Shown here: positions 7,933 to 16,672 of the stretch, piece by piece
Numbering within the stretch: position 1 is the stretch's first letter
Layout: the number at the start of each line of letters is the position of its first letter
Virus record (IMG/VR): IMGVR_UViG_3300004369_000163
Coordinates: 1-22,678 of that record
DNA length: 22,678 nucleotides
Origin: a virus
Direction: 5' to 3' (one strand)
Notes under the pieces: model-generated
What the model was told of the DNA's origin: nothing
Database searches by the model: none
The model's input: the letters and a program-made list of their open reading frames with translations, nothing else
Position numbers and translations under genes: made by a program

Positions 7933-10767
7933 CTACGCTACGTTAGCACTATAGAAAGTATTTTGATTTACCCACAAACCGTAGTTCTTGATATCATAGG
8001 TTGCTATAGAATCGGTTGGAGTAATATCTATCTTGATTTCCGATGTTCCTACATATCCACCAAAAGGTTTGCTACCAGCTAAGTGCAACACATCAACGAG
8101 TGTGCTCTTGTATTTACTAAATGGTAGTGCAGTTAGAACTTGATACGAATATTCTTGATAGAAATTATTGTCGTGTAAGTATTTATCTGAACTTAAGAAT
8201 GATCTACGATTTGGGTGTTGACCTGGAGCTATTCCGTTAGACAAGTTATATCCTAATACACTTACTTCTTTTGTTGAATCTGTGAAAGAAGCGAGCGTCA
8301 TCTCTTCTCCTTTTACATATGTACCAGTAGATGAGTCTTTTCTTTTGCCGAAATAACCAAATCCTGAATCTAATATACGCAAATCCGTAATAAATCCTGT
8401 ACCTGATAATGCAAGTGTTTTAATATCTGCGTTTAGACCAGAACGTGGAGCGTATCGTGTCTCATCAATTGTTTCTATTATTGCAGATATACGTGAAGTA
8501 TCACCTGTAATTGTGTCTCCGATTCTAAAATCGTCTGTAGTCCAGAGATTTACAGTGTTAGACGTATCTTGACTTAAATGCAATCGCGTCGCATAAATTT
8601 CTCTCGTAGCTTGATTAAATCTTCGTATCTTAGCCTTTGTTCCATTCGCTGTCGTAATATTTTCTCCGATTATAAAGGCTTTTTGTAAGTCATCGATGGC
8701 ATTTTCTGATTTATATCTTAAATAAAAATCATATCTTTCAGCGTGATACAACGTGGGTTCATAAACAATGAACATTGGATCAGCACCATACCCTGCACCA
8801 GGTGATGTCACGACAAACGATGATATTTCTCCGAGAGTAATTGTTTCTGCTGTATAATTTAGCGCATCATCGAGAGTAGTATTAGAATAGAATATAGTGT
8901 TACCGGCATGAACATGTTCGAATGGCGAATTGGCTGTATCAGTAATATCAATATTAGCTGTATCATCAATTATGGTTGAGAGATCGAGTTTATTGATAGT
9001 AAGTTCTGCACCATTTTTATCAAGAGTCTGCAAGAAAGTATGACCTTCGGTATTTTCGAAGGATGATGCTCTGATCGTAGCTTTAGTAGTATATGCTCCG
9101 ATGACATTATTATTGCTACCAGGACAGAAAGTTCCGAGAGCAGTATTTGCAGCGTACGTATTTGCTAAAAGCTTAAAGTTCAAATCAGTAGTACTAGTAA
9201 TAATACCTACAGCGACATTAGACATATTGACAACTTGATATTCTACATCAGTAACTCCATCTCCGTTTACTGTTCTGTAGAAAGGAAGATCTGTTCTAAA
9301 ATATCCCCTATTCATTTGTAAATTGATATATTTCGCTGATGTTTCTGTATTTGCAAACGTACCTAAAACACTAGCTGACGCAAACATATGGCTGTAGGTA
9401 GGATCAGCTTGATAGAATATTTCATTAGTTTCAATTACAGTATCAGTGTCAGACGTAGTATAACTAATAGTACAGGTATTTGATGTCGCGATCACGTTTC
9501 CTTCTACCGAAACATCTAATGCATTTTGATCTACGACATCAATTTCCATCGCAACTGTATTACCAGAGACATTTGCAAATAAGAATGTGATGTCATTATT
9601 ACCAGATATTGCTCGGCCGTCGTCAGTTAAATCATTCGTATAATTTGTTTTTGTATAATTAATATCTAATGTGGAATTAGGAATACTCTTATCGACTATT
9701 GTACCTTCCCAAACTACAGTATTACTACCATCGTCACCCCAAGCAGCATAAACTTCTGTACCGATGGCAAGATCTAATGCTGCTGTAGTACTAGTCGTAT
9801 TAGTAGTTTCGAGATAATATCTTACTACATCTTGTTTTATTGGAGTAAATTGTTCGAAAGGAAAGTTATGATAAAAATATGCATTACTAGTAAATTGCAC
9901 ATTGTCAAATATCATAGTCTTATCAGAACCAATTATCTGAGCGTTAGTACTATAACCCCATCCACCATGTACGAATGTAAAATCAACAATACCTACAGCA
10001 GATTGGACTGCTGATACAGTTGCTTGTGCTTTTTTACCAGATCCTACTTTTACGTATAGTTTTTCACCAACCTCAAATCCTGCATCTGAAGCCGTGATTG
10101 TAAAGTGTGTAAGCGAACCTACGATTTCTGTCCTGTATTCAGCTTGCGCATCGACATCGATATCGTATGCATATATTAGTTCGTTTGTTACGAAGTTATC
10201 AGAAAGACCACTGAGATATAAAACTTCAATGAATTTTGATCCAGATTTTACTCTTACTAATTTTTCGGCAAACGCGGTGGCACCTGATATAGAACCAAAT
10301 ATCTGTTTGCCTACGAAATTTAGATTTTTAGGATTAGGCAAAATTTCTAGATAGCGTTCATCTGTCCATTCATTATCTGACAATCTAAACAGATCACGTG
10401 ATGGCTCATAAACTCTGGCTTCTAAACCATATACTAGTTTAAAGAATAGGTCTACAGCTCGTGATGTTCCTTTTGCTCTGTAAAATTCTAATGCATTTTT
10501 AATGAAGAGTCTTTTATTAGTCGCAACGTTAAACTGCACATCAACAAGAAATTTGTTTTTGAAGTCAATAATAAAATCATCGATAGTCTTATCAATGTCT
10601 TTATAGTCTGGCAATCTTCGACTATGATACAAAGCCTGATTGTTTGATTCTAACCATTCGTAATATGCTTTTACGAATGCAATAAACATTTCTCCCTCTT
10701 CATGATAAAAAGAGGGAAATTGGTTCTTAACTAATTGCGAGATTTCTCTCGTAATATCTCTAGCCAT
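7933..10767 (-). CDS. 7: Baseplate wedge protein in gp7 position
   Basis: This 944-residue protein begins MARDITREISQLVKNQFPSFY and overlaps the end of gp6 by 8 bases. Residues ~85-130 contain an NALEFYRAKGTSRAVDLFF segment followed by VYGLEARVYEPS. This 'KGT' helix pair recalls P2 gpI and the related wedge proteins that pair with gp6/gpJ. The size is close to T4 gp7 (1032 aa). Its place between gp6 and gp8 is the T4 order 6-7-8. The middle and C-terminal parts are beta-rich, with FIIGENIT and FRIGDTIT motifs near residues 696 and 744, also seen in neighbouring proteins. Inferred role: the gp7 arm of the (gp6)2-gp7 wedge heterotrimer. The gp7 assignment rests on order, size and N-terminal character. 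Confidence 0.75.
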   Translation of the reverse strand: MARDITREISQLVKNQFPSFYHEEGEMFIAFVKAYYEWLESNNQALYHSRRLPDYKDIDKTIDDFIIDFKNKFLVDVQFNVATNKRLFIKNALEFYRAKGTSRAVDLFFKLVYGLEARVYEPSRDLFRLSDNEWTDERYLEILPNPKNLNFVGKQIFGSISGATAFAEKLVRVKSGSKFIEVLYLSGLSDNFVTNELIYAYDIDVDAQAEYRTEIVGSLTHFTITASDAGFEVGEKLYVKVGSGKKAQATVSAVQSAVGIVDFTFVHGGWGYSTNAQIIGSDKTMIFDNVQFTSNAYFYHNFPFEQFTPIKQDVVRYYLETTNTTSTTAALDLAIGTEVYAAWGDDGSNTVVWEGTIVDKSIPNSTLDINYTKTNYTNDLTDDGRAISGNNDITFLFANVSGNTVAMEIDVVDQNALDVSVEGNVIATSNTCTISYTTSDTDTVIETNEIFYQADPTYSHMFASASVLGTFANTETSAKYINLQMNRGYFRTDLPFYRTVNGDGVTDVEYQVVNMSNVAVGIITSTTDLNFKLLANTYAANTALGTFCPGSNNNVIGAYTTKATIRASSFENTEGHTFLQTLDKNGAELTINKLDLSTIIDDTANIDITDTANSPFEHVHAGNTIFYSNTTLDDALNYTAETITLGEISSFVVTSPGAGYGADPMFIVYEPTLYHAERYDFYLRYKSENAIDDLQKAFIIGENITTANGTKAKIRRFNQATREIYATRLHLSQDTSNTVNLWTTDDFRIGDTITGDTSRISAIIETIDETRYAPRSGLNADIKTLALSGTGFITDLRILDSGFGYFGKRKDSSTGTYVKGEEMTLASFTDSTKEVSVLGYNLSNGIAPGQHPNRRSFLSSDKYLHDNNFYQEYSYQVLTALPFSKYKSTLVDVLHLAGSKPFGGYVGTSEIKIDITPTDSIATYDIKNYGLWVNQNTFYSANVA

Positions 10768-12520
10768 CTAAACGGACCTGGTCGACTCTTACGGTGATAT
10801 CTTCATCGAGAACTCTGAGAATAGAAGATCTAATAGAAGCAATGTCTCTTTCTTTTGGAGTAACAGTAAATTTCAATTGTGTTTTCTGGTCACCAGTAGC
10901 AAAATCATCTAATATTATTTCTCCATTATTATAGTCAACCGAACCAACTGTTGCCAAGAAAACATCATCTGCTCCCTCATTGACTATTCTTAATTTGCCA
11001 TCGTTGTCATCTCTGATATAACTCGGTGTGCCAGAGAATTGGAACAATTCAGATTTAACCGAAGATTTGTCTTTGTCAATAGTTAATGGCATTGCAAAAT
11101 CTAATTTATAAGCCGATCTCTGGCCGATTATCAATGGCAAGTATTGAGTTGCCAAAACAGTAGTATCGTTGCTGATAATAGCGTTTTGTGCACCATCGAT
11201 TGCTGCAACTAATTTACTGTAACGCATCGTCTTTTTAAATCCATTTAGACTATTTTCGTTGTAAGCTTGAATAGCTGATACAACAAGACTCTTAATATCA
11301 TCTACACCCAATGATGTCTGTGAGATATCGTATTTGACATTAGTAGTAATAGACAAATACAAATATTCTGGTTTGACGAATACTGGATCGATTGACAAGG
11401 GGCTACGAGGTGCAATAAAGTTTCTATATTTTTCACGATAGCTATCAGGCAACAAGTCTGTGTTCTTTAAATCTACAGCAACAATTACTTTGCCAAACTG
11501 AGGAGGTGTGTATTCTTCTCCACCAAATGCAGCAACATCATTAATCTCAGAGAAATTAGCTTTGAGAAGTGTGGCGTAATCTTGTGCTGTAACAACACGT
11601 TCCTGAGTAGTAAATGCTCGTGGCGCATTAAACTTAATTGAATCTAGTGATTCAGGAATTGAACCGCCAGAAGCTTTACTCACTGTTTCAACGGCCGTAA
11701 CTGTAGCTGAACCAACATTATCATCAGCAGCAAATACACCTAAGCCATTTGGCAATTCGCCGTTGCATGCACGATACTCGATAAGTACAATAGAGTTGTT
11801 CTTAGGTTGTCTACCTATAACACCATCACCAAATAAAATTTCATATGTGTCGTTTTCTGCTGCTTGTATAAAGAAAACCTGATCAGTAGCACCGATGCCA
11901 AAAAGAGAATCTCTTCTTTCATAAGACAGTGTTGTTGCGCCATTGTCTTCAATAACGATTACCTTTAAACTATTTGTGTCTACAGTTTTATTCGTAATGA
12001 TAAAACGCGGTTGATTTTGAGCATCAGTTACATAAGAATCTTGTACGTAATCACCTTCGTATATAACTATATTGTCAGCTTTAAATTGATTTGTGATGTT
12101 AGTACTACGAGCTTGTATATTTTCTGCAGTCGTAAAAGTAAAATTCTTATTGGCTGAGCGGCCGGTAAATGTGGTACCGCGCGGTATAAGCACTGTAGAA
12201 TTATTAGAATTGTCAGTAAGAGTTAGGTTGATAATAGCCTGTGCTGATCTAAATGACCGCGGCAAATAGTTTAATTCTTTAGCATGTGAAATAATAGAAT
12301 CGCGTAATAGTGCTGAGTCAAGAAACATCTCATTTGCAATCATGTTTAAATAAAAACCATTGAGGTTTGTATTATATGCAAGAATATCTAACAAAACGCT
12401 GATATTAGATGCTTCGAAATCATAGTCTTTAAAGATAGCTTGACTAGATAGATACGTCTTTAGATTTTCTTTGACGGATTCGAAGTCGAGAGTGGTGAGA
12501 TCGTTACTTGTAGAGGCCAT
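10760..12520 (-). CDS. 6: Baseplate wedge protein gp6 (Baseplate_J family)
   Basis: This 586-residue protein has an N-terminus typical of gp6: FKDYDFEASNISVLLDILAYN, then LNMIANEMFLDSA and RDSIISHAKELNYLPRS. A central AFTTQERVVTAQDYATLLK segment and FGKVIVAVDLK match the J-like core shared with P2 gpJ. gp6 dimers close the inner ring of the baseplate and transmit the signal for sheath contraction. T4 gp6 is 660 aa. The start codon abuts the gp25 stop, and the 3' end overlaps the next gene by 8 bases, so translation is probably coupled. Confidence 0.92.
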   Translation of the reverse strand: MASTSNDLTTLDFESVKENLKTYLSSQAIFKDYDFEASNISVLLDILAYNTNLNGFYLNMIANEMFLDSALLRDSIISHAKELNYLPRSFRSAQAIINLTLTDNSNNSTVLIPRGTTFTGRSANKNFTFTTAENIQARSTNITNQFKADNIVIYEGDYVQDSYVTDAQNQPRFIITNKTVDTNSLKVIVIEDNGATTLSYERRDSLFGIGATDQVFFIQAAENDTYEILFGDGVIGRQPKNNSIVLIEYRACNGELPNGLGVFAADDNVGSATVTAVETVSKASGGSIPESLDSIKFNAPRAFTTQERVVTAQDYATLLKANFSEINDVAAFGGEEYTPPQFGKVIVAVDLKNTDLLPDSYREKYRNFIAPRSPLSIDPVFVKPEYLYLSITTNVKYDISQTSLGVDDIKSLVVSAIQAYNENSLNGFKKTMRYSKLVAAIDGAQNAIISNDTTVLATQYLPLIIGQRSAYKLDFAMPLTIDKDKSSVKSELFQFSGTPSYIRDDNDGKLRIVNEGADDVFLATVGSVDYNNGEIILDDFATGDQKTQLKFTVTPKERDIASIRSSILRVLDEDITVRVDQVRLDG

Positions 12521-12961
12521 TTATCTTACTCTATACAATGTGATGTTGAGTTCTTCATCTCTTTCTGATGAGACGATGCTAAACTTAATGTAAATATTGA
12601 CGGTGGTATCATCTTCTGTTGCTGATGCGATCACTTCTAATAATCTTACTCGCGGCTCATATTGACGAACAATTTCTCTTACATGTCGTTCTATTTCTTT
12701 TGTAATAGCATATGCTGATGTAGATGGCTCGAACAACCACCTACGAATATTGCCACCAAATCGTGGGTTTCTTAACCTTTCATATTTATTAGTCAATACG
12801 AGATTACGTAAAGACATCTTAACCGCGTCGACATTTACCTTTCGACTGATTTGACCAGTATTTGGATGAGGTAAAAAAGATTGATTGAAATCGCTAAACA
12901 AATCACGATTTCTGGCCGTGATTTTATATTGTTCGTTTTCTCTTGCTGTCTTAACGCCCAT
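12521..12961 (-). CDS. 25: Baseplate wedge protein gp25
   Basis: The protein is 146 residues (T4 gp25 is 132) and belongs to the GPW/gp25 family. It has the family's conserved EPR motif at residues 102-104 in the YEPRVRLLEV context, preceded by the NPRFGGNIRRWLFEP segment and a helix ending in IERHVREIVRQ. gp25 links the first sheath disc to gp6 in contractile tails. It starts 22 bases beyond the stop of the spike-tip candidate, with an AAAGAGA-type ribosome site. It stands directly upstream of gp6, an adjacency common in contractile injection systems although not found in T4. Confidence 0.93.
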   Translation of the reverse strand: MGVKTARENEQYKITARNRDLFSDFNQSFLPHPNTGQISRKVNVDAVKMSLRNLVLTNKYERLRNPRFGGNIRRWLFEPSTSAYAITKEIERHVREIVRQYEPRVRLLEVIASATEDDTTVNIYIKFSIVSSERDEELNITLYRVR

Positions 12962-12980
12962 TGTTTTCTCTTTTAATTGT

Positions 12981-12988
12981 TATTTATG
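12981..12988 (-). promoter_or_regulatory. Possible late promoter variant before gp25
   Basis: The minus strand reads CATAAATA here, one base from the T4 late -10 octamer TATAAATA. It overlaps the stop of the preceding gene and lies about 20 bases ahead of the gp25 start. A one-base mismatch in AT-rich DNA is weak evidence; the position alone makes it worth noting. Confidence 0.25.
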
Positions 12989-13889
12989 TTGATGCTGCAG
13001 ACGTAGTTCCAGAAATAGTAATACTAGTGTTACCGTCAGAACCAGTACCTGAGAATGTATGAGTATGGGTATTTTCTGAGAAGCCGCTAGTAACCCAAGA
13101 TTTATCAGCAATAGCATTACCACCGATAGTTGTGACAGATGGTAAATCCATCGCCGTCACACCAGCAAATGACAATGTGCCGCCACTCAATGTGATAGTA
13201 ATCGTGCCGTTTGTTATAGTAACTGTATCATCAGCATTTACAGTAAATGTTGAACATGTAAATTCACACGGCACCGGATCTTCACACGGTATAACTTCAA
13301 ATTTTGATTTAACTTCAATCGTAAACGTATTAGCAGGATATTCTACGTCGATATCACAATCAGGTCCGTCAGGTACACCCCCGCCTGCACCGCTGGAAAC
13401 TCCCTTTTGATTCTTTAGCGTCTGTAGATTGTTTGCTAACTCTGTCGCTTGAGCTTGCATTTTTTCTGCAAACTTTACATAGTCTACAGCTCCATTACCA
13501 ATTTCAGTACCGATAGCAGGAATATAAAGTTCGGTGTTAGATGATACTTCGTATTCTTCTGTATTAGCTACAGGTATATTGATTTGAGGAATTGTATATA
13601 CAGTTGGTTTTGGCCGACCAGTTCCTGGTTTTCTGACTTTATTATTTGCCCGAGTCGGACCAATTGTAGAAACTTGTTCTGCAATTTCTTTTGCTGCTTT
13701 TTCACCTAAAGCTTGGATTCCTGAAAACCACTTGCCCTTAGCACCAATACTACCAGTACCAAAAACTGTCCGGCCACCAGTGGGTGAATTAGGAGGAGCA
13801 CTGCGAATACCACCAACGGGTTTACCACACTTTGTACAGTTTTCACATTCTGGTGAATTAGCTGCTCCGCAATTTGCGCAATCTGCCAT
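12984..13889 (-). CDS. Probable central spike tip protein with Cys-rich N-terminus and HxH C-terminus
   Basis: I do not recognise this 301-residue protein as a named family. Residues 4-21 hold five cysteines (4, 7, 15, 18, 21) in a zinc-ribbon-like pattern, CANC then CENCTKC. Residues ~30-110 are Pro/Gly/Thr-rich and low complexity. A helical stretch lies around 136-162. From ~175 the sequence is beta-rich and repetitive (TVTITNGTITITLSGGTLS), ending in an ENTHTHTFSGTG segment at 272-283. An HxH motif in a repetitive trimeric beta tail resembles the iron-binding tips of P2 gpV-type spikes. It sits two genes from the gp5-like hub, with no PAAR/gp5.4 gene seen nearby, so a needle-tip role is inferred. 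A receptor-binding short fibre is the alternative. Confidence 0.5.
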   Translation of the reverse strand: MADCANCGAANSPECENCTKCGKPVGGIRSAPPNSPTGGRTVFGTGSIGAKGKWFSGIQALGEKAAKEIAEQVSTIGPTRANNKVRKPGTGRPKPTVYTIPQINIPVANTEEYEVSSNTELYIPAIGTEIGNGAVDYVKFAEKMQAQATELANNLQTLKNQKGVSSGAGGGVPDGPDCDIDVEYPANTFTIEVKSKFEVIPCEDPVPCEFTCSTFTVNADDTVTITNGTITITLSGGTLSFAGVTAMDLPSVTTIGGNAIADKSWVTSGFSENTHTHTFSGTGSDGNTSITISGTTSAAST

Positions 13890-13898
13890 GATCTATTC

Positions 13899-14591
13899 CT
13901 ACGTTGCTGGTACTTGAATGCCAGATAATACGTCAACACTATTCGACATACTATCGACCGAACTTTCAATGTCACCCACCGTGCTCTTCAGAGTATCAAT
14001 CTGGCCTGATACGGTATCTGACAATTCTAAAATTTCATTGAATCCAAGTTGATCAAGCGCTTGATCTTTCAGTGATTCATAAATTCCTGTTGCTTGATCG
14101 TATAGAGCAATTGCTCCATTCATCAATTCGTCCATCACAGACTTTAAACTATCTTGAACTAGATTTGTAATACACGTTGCAAGTCTAGACGCCGCAGCTG
14201 CAACTGCACCGATCAAACCAGCCATTGCTCCAGCCAATTGAGCAATTTCGATAGCATGTTGAATAGCCGCTGCAATTGCAGGTTCGGCCATTCCTAATAC
14301 TACTTTCTTTGCCCATTTCAAAATCTTGAGCGGATCACTCGGTAAAGATAAGATAGGAGCGTAGTTAGATATTAGCGCAGAGATTTCTTGCGTTTTTGCT
14401 TTGATCATATCAGTTACGGCTTTGATATGTTCTTGCACTAACAATTCTAATCTTTCACAACTAAATTCACCTGCGACTGATACTACTTGACCAGCGGGAG
14501 GACCAGGCAATTCGACCTCGGTTACACCTGTTGCGGCCTCGAGTTCTTCTTGCATTGATTTTAAGCGAGCTATCGCTACTGACATTGACAT
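13899..14591 (-). CDS. Unknown alanine-rich helical protein between hub spike and tip
   Basis: Family not recognised. The 230 residues are almost entirely predicted helix. Residues ~95-140 are hydrophobic and Ala-rich (MAEPAIAAAIQHAIEIAQ, then GAMAGLIGAVAAAAS), long enough to span a membrane or to form a hydrophobic bundle. The C-terminal ~45 residues show a coiled-coil-like pattern of Ser/Asp/Val/Leu (SDTVSGQIDTLKSTVGDIES). No signal peptide is seen. The gene lies 9 bases downstream of the gp5-like gene and 9 bases upstream of the spike-tip candidate, so it is co-expressed with the central spike. A chaperone, a virion component, or a protein delivered with the needle are all possible. Confidence 0.7.
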   Translation of the reverse strand: MSMSVAIARLKSMQEELEAATGVTEVELPGPPAGQVVSVAGEFSCERLELLVQEHIKAVTDMIKAKTQEISALISNYAPILSLPSDPLKILKWAKKVVLGMAEPAIAAAIQHAIEIAQLAGAMAGLIGAVAAAASRLATCITNLVQDSLKSVMDELMNGAIALYDQATGIYESLKDQALDQLGFNEILELSDTVSGQIDTLKSTVGDIESSVDSMSNSVDVLSGIQVPAT

Positions 14592-14600
14592 ATTATTATC

Positions 14601-16661
14601 CTACGGCCTTTCTATACTAGTTAATATTCCATCTGTAAAATTAAGTGTGACACCATTCATTGCTGTAAAAGACGTACTCATTCCCTTCGACATCGCACTC
14701 AAACCTTTCTCAGCTGAGAAACTACCACCAACTACTGTCACTGACGGCGCTTCAAATGTAATGCCTACAGGAGATTTAATTATAACTTCTTGATGTCCAT
14801 TAATGACGAATTGTGAGTGAGCATCAATCATACCTTCTTTGATGATGTTCATGTTCATCTTGCCTCTAAAATCAAAGGCTGTATCTGTACCAACTCGTGT
14901 AGCCCATTTATTCGAAACATCTATGAATAAACTTCGTTCATCAGATTGTGATTTTTTTCTTTCGTCTTTAGGCAAATTACCTACACTAATGTATAAATTA
15001 TTTTGTGTTGTTTGTCTCCACGTATTTCTCACGTCAGTATAATAGTTATATACGTCGTCAGAATTGATTAAGCGCGCATCTTCTCCTTTTGGTTCATAAC
15101 CAATATTGACCCACGCATTATTCTTTACATCAGTGTAATGGTTTGAGATATCTAAGGCAGTCGCTTGACGTGCTTCTGTAAACGGATTCCACCCAATCGT
15201 AGTAAAACTATTATTCTTGACATCAAGATAATGATTCATCTTGTCAAGCGCTTGAATAGATCTACCTTCTTTGTCACCATCGTAATTATTGAGTGGAATC
15301 CAACCAAGAGATACTAATTGATTGTTTGCTATCTCAACAAAATTATTTTTCTCAGAATATACATCAATCTCTCTTCCTTTTTTCCACGTCCAACCCACAG
15401 ACATTTGAACGTTGTTAGCTACGTCTGTAATAAAATCATATTTGTGCGTAGCAGGTAATTCTTTAAACTTCTTCTCGGCGTTGCTTCTAAAACCAGTTTC
15501 GTCTTGCCATGAATCTTTTAATTGATAACGTGCTGATTCGCCCGTTAATTCATTGTTTGCAGTTCGTGGATAAAAACCTACAGCGATATAAACGTTATTA
15601 GCAACTGTCTCGATATGATTATTGCCTATACCAGAAGTCGTGTTATTAACAATCTCTAGTTTAGTCGATGCACCTACATACGTCTCTTTGTTTTCTAATA
15701 CGATAGTATAATCATTGCCTGTAGTTTTCTTTACACGTCTTCCTTCCCATGGCGGGTGAGTGCCCGGTTCATGGTTTTTCATTGGTTCTTTCCAACCAAC
15801 CATCTTTTGAGGATACTCACCAGCTAATCCGTCTCTGTCCTGAGGACCACCTAGTATATTATTAGATAGTTCTTCGAAGCTACCAGATCGATGCCACCAC
15901 TGTATCCTCTCGTGTCCCTGTGTATCGTCTAACTCTATTGCATGCCCTGATTTCGTAGTATGAACAAAATTAAACGGATATTTTGTGTTATAATCTGATG
16001 CTGGTTCCCAAACGAGATTCATCAAACCTTTTTTATAACCGTCTGGATTAGCAGCCGATTTGTGTTTAGGCAGCATCTGACCACCCTTTTCGGGGTCAGT
16101 AGATGGTGGATATTCTCTTCCTAAAGGATGATTCTCATCTCGTTCTGGATCATGATGCCAACCTTTCGCCAGAGCAGATACATCCATGTAATCAAAAATG
16201 GGACCTTCAGGAGGTTTGATCTGCAACATATCACCAGCTGCATCGTCAGTGGGTGGTTCAGGATATATTGAGTCTTTATGATAGGTAGCAAAAATAACTG
16301 GTATGTTACCTTCTTGACCATCAATATAAAAACCAAAAACATAAGTGCCAACAGCGATGCCCGTAGGTGATGTACCCACAGCATCAATCCAAAATGGTGT
16401 AGGATATTCTTCTAATTCTACTATCTTGCGATAACTTAAACTTGCAGATTGTATAGATGATAATGGCCACGCCCATAATAGATCAGAATCAGGAATACCA
16501 AACGGAGCTTTGATTTTACCTAAATCACCAGTTTGATCGTGTATGACTCGCACTTTTACACGACCTAAATATCTTTTGAACTTTGGATCTTCGGTTGGAT
16601 CGAGTTCTACCACTCGACCCATAAACCAATTAAATCCATGTCCTAAATGATAAAATGCCAT
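14601..16661 (-). CDS. 5: Baseplate hub spike, gp5-like, lacking a recognisable lysozyme domain
   Basis: The 686-residue protein begins with a gp5-type OB-fold (residues ~8-130): FNWFMGRVVEL, then YLGRVKVRVI, KAPFGIPDSDLLWAWPL and YVFGFYIDGQEGNIPV. This fold sits on the gp27-like ring. Residues ~130-340 are charged, with many His and Trp. Residues 348-591 are a series of beta repeats, and the C-terminal ~95 residues (MNMNIIKEG to TLNFTDGILTS) look like a gp5_C/VgrG triple-stranded beta-helix. T4 gp5 (575 aa) carries a T4-type lysozyme between OB-fold and needle; no such domain is evident here. Role: the membrane-puncturing central spike. It follows the gp27-like gene after 11 bases. Confidence 0.85.
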   Translation of the reverse strand: MAFYHLGHGFNWFMGRVVELDPTEDPKFKRYLGRVKVRVIHDQTGDLGKIKAPFGIPDSDLLWAWPLSSIQSASLSYRKIVELEEYPTPFWIDAVGTSPTGIAVGTYVFGFYIDGQEGNIPVIFATYHKDSIYPEPPTDDAAGDMLQIKPPEGPIFDYMDVSALAKGWHHDPERDENHPLGREYPPSTDPEKGGQMLPKHKSAANPDGYKKGLMNLVWEPASDYNTKYPFNFVHTTKSGHAIELDDTQGHERIQWWHRSGSFEELSNNILGGPQDRDGLAGEYPQKMVGWKEPMKNHEPGTHPPWEGRRVKKTTGNDYTIVLENKETYVGASTKLEIVNNTTSGIGNNHIETVANNVYIAVGFYPRTANNELTGESARYQLKDSWQDETGFRSNAEKKFKELPATHKYDFITDVANNVQMSVGWTWKKGREIDVYSEKNNFVEIANNQLVSLGWIPLNNYDGDKEGRSIQALDKMNHYLDVKNNSFTTIGWNPFTEARQATALDISNHYTDVKNNAWVNIGYEPKGEDARLINSDDVYNYYTDVRNTWRQTTQNNLYISVGNLPKDERKKSQSDERSLFIDVSNKWATRVGTDTAFDFRGKMNMNIIKEGMIDAHSQFVINGHQEVIIKSPVGITFEAPSVTVVGGSFSAEKGLSAMSKGMSTSFTAMNGVTLNFTDGILTSIERP
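14889..15620 (-). repeat. Degenerate ~30-37-residue repeats in the gp5-like spike
   Basis: Residues 348-591 contain about seven units built around N-x-Y-x-DV-x-NN-x4-[IV]-GW-x-P. Clear copies start near residues 348 (NHIETVANNVYIAVGFYP), 408, 438, 475 (NHYLDVKNNSFTTIGWNP), 506 (NHYTDVKNNAWVNIGYEP), 538 and 578. Spacing between the middle units is 30-37 residues. They most likely extend the spike as a trimeric beta structure. The repeats are visible in protein sequence; DNA identity between units is low. Confidence 0.75.
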
Positions 16662-16672
16662 TTATTTCTCCA

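Noticed and set aside
8174-8186. TATTTATC, a near match to the minus-strand late octamer
   Set aside because: One mismatch, inside a coding region, with no gene start within a useful distance downstream.
13706-13975. Minus-strand 89-codon ORF bridging two genes
   Set aside because: Out-of-frame reading across the spike-tip start and the preceding gene's end; both flanking genes are better supported and are spaced normally.
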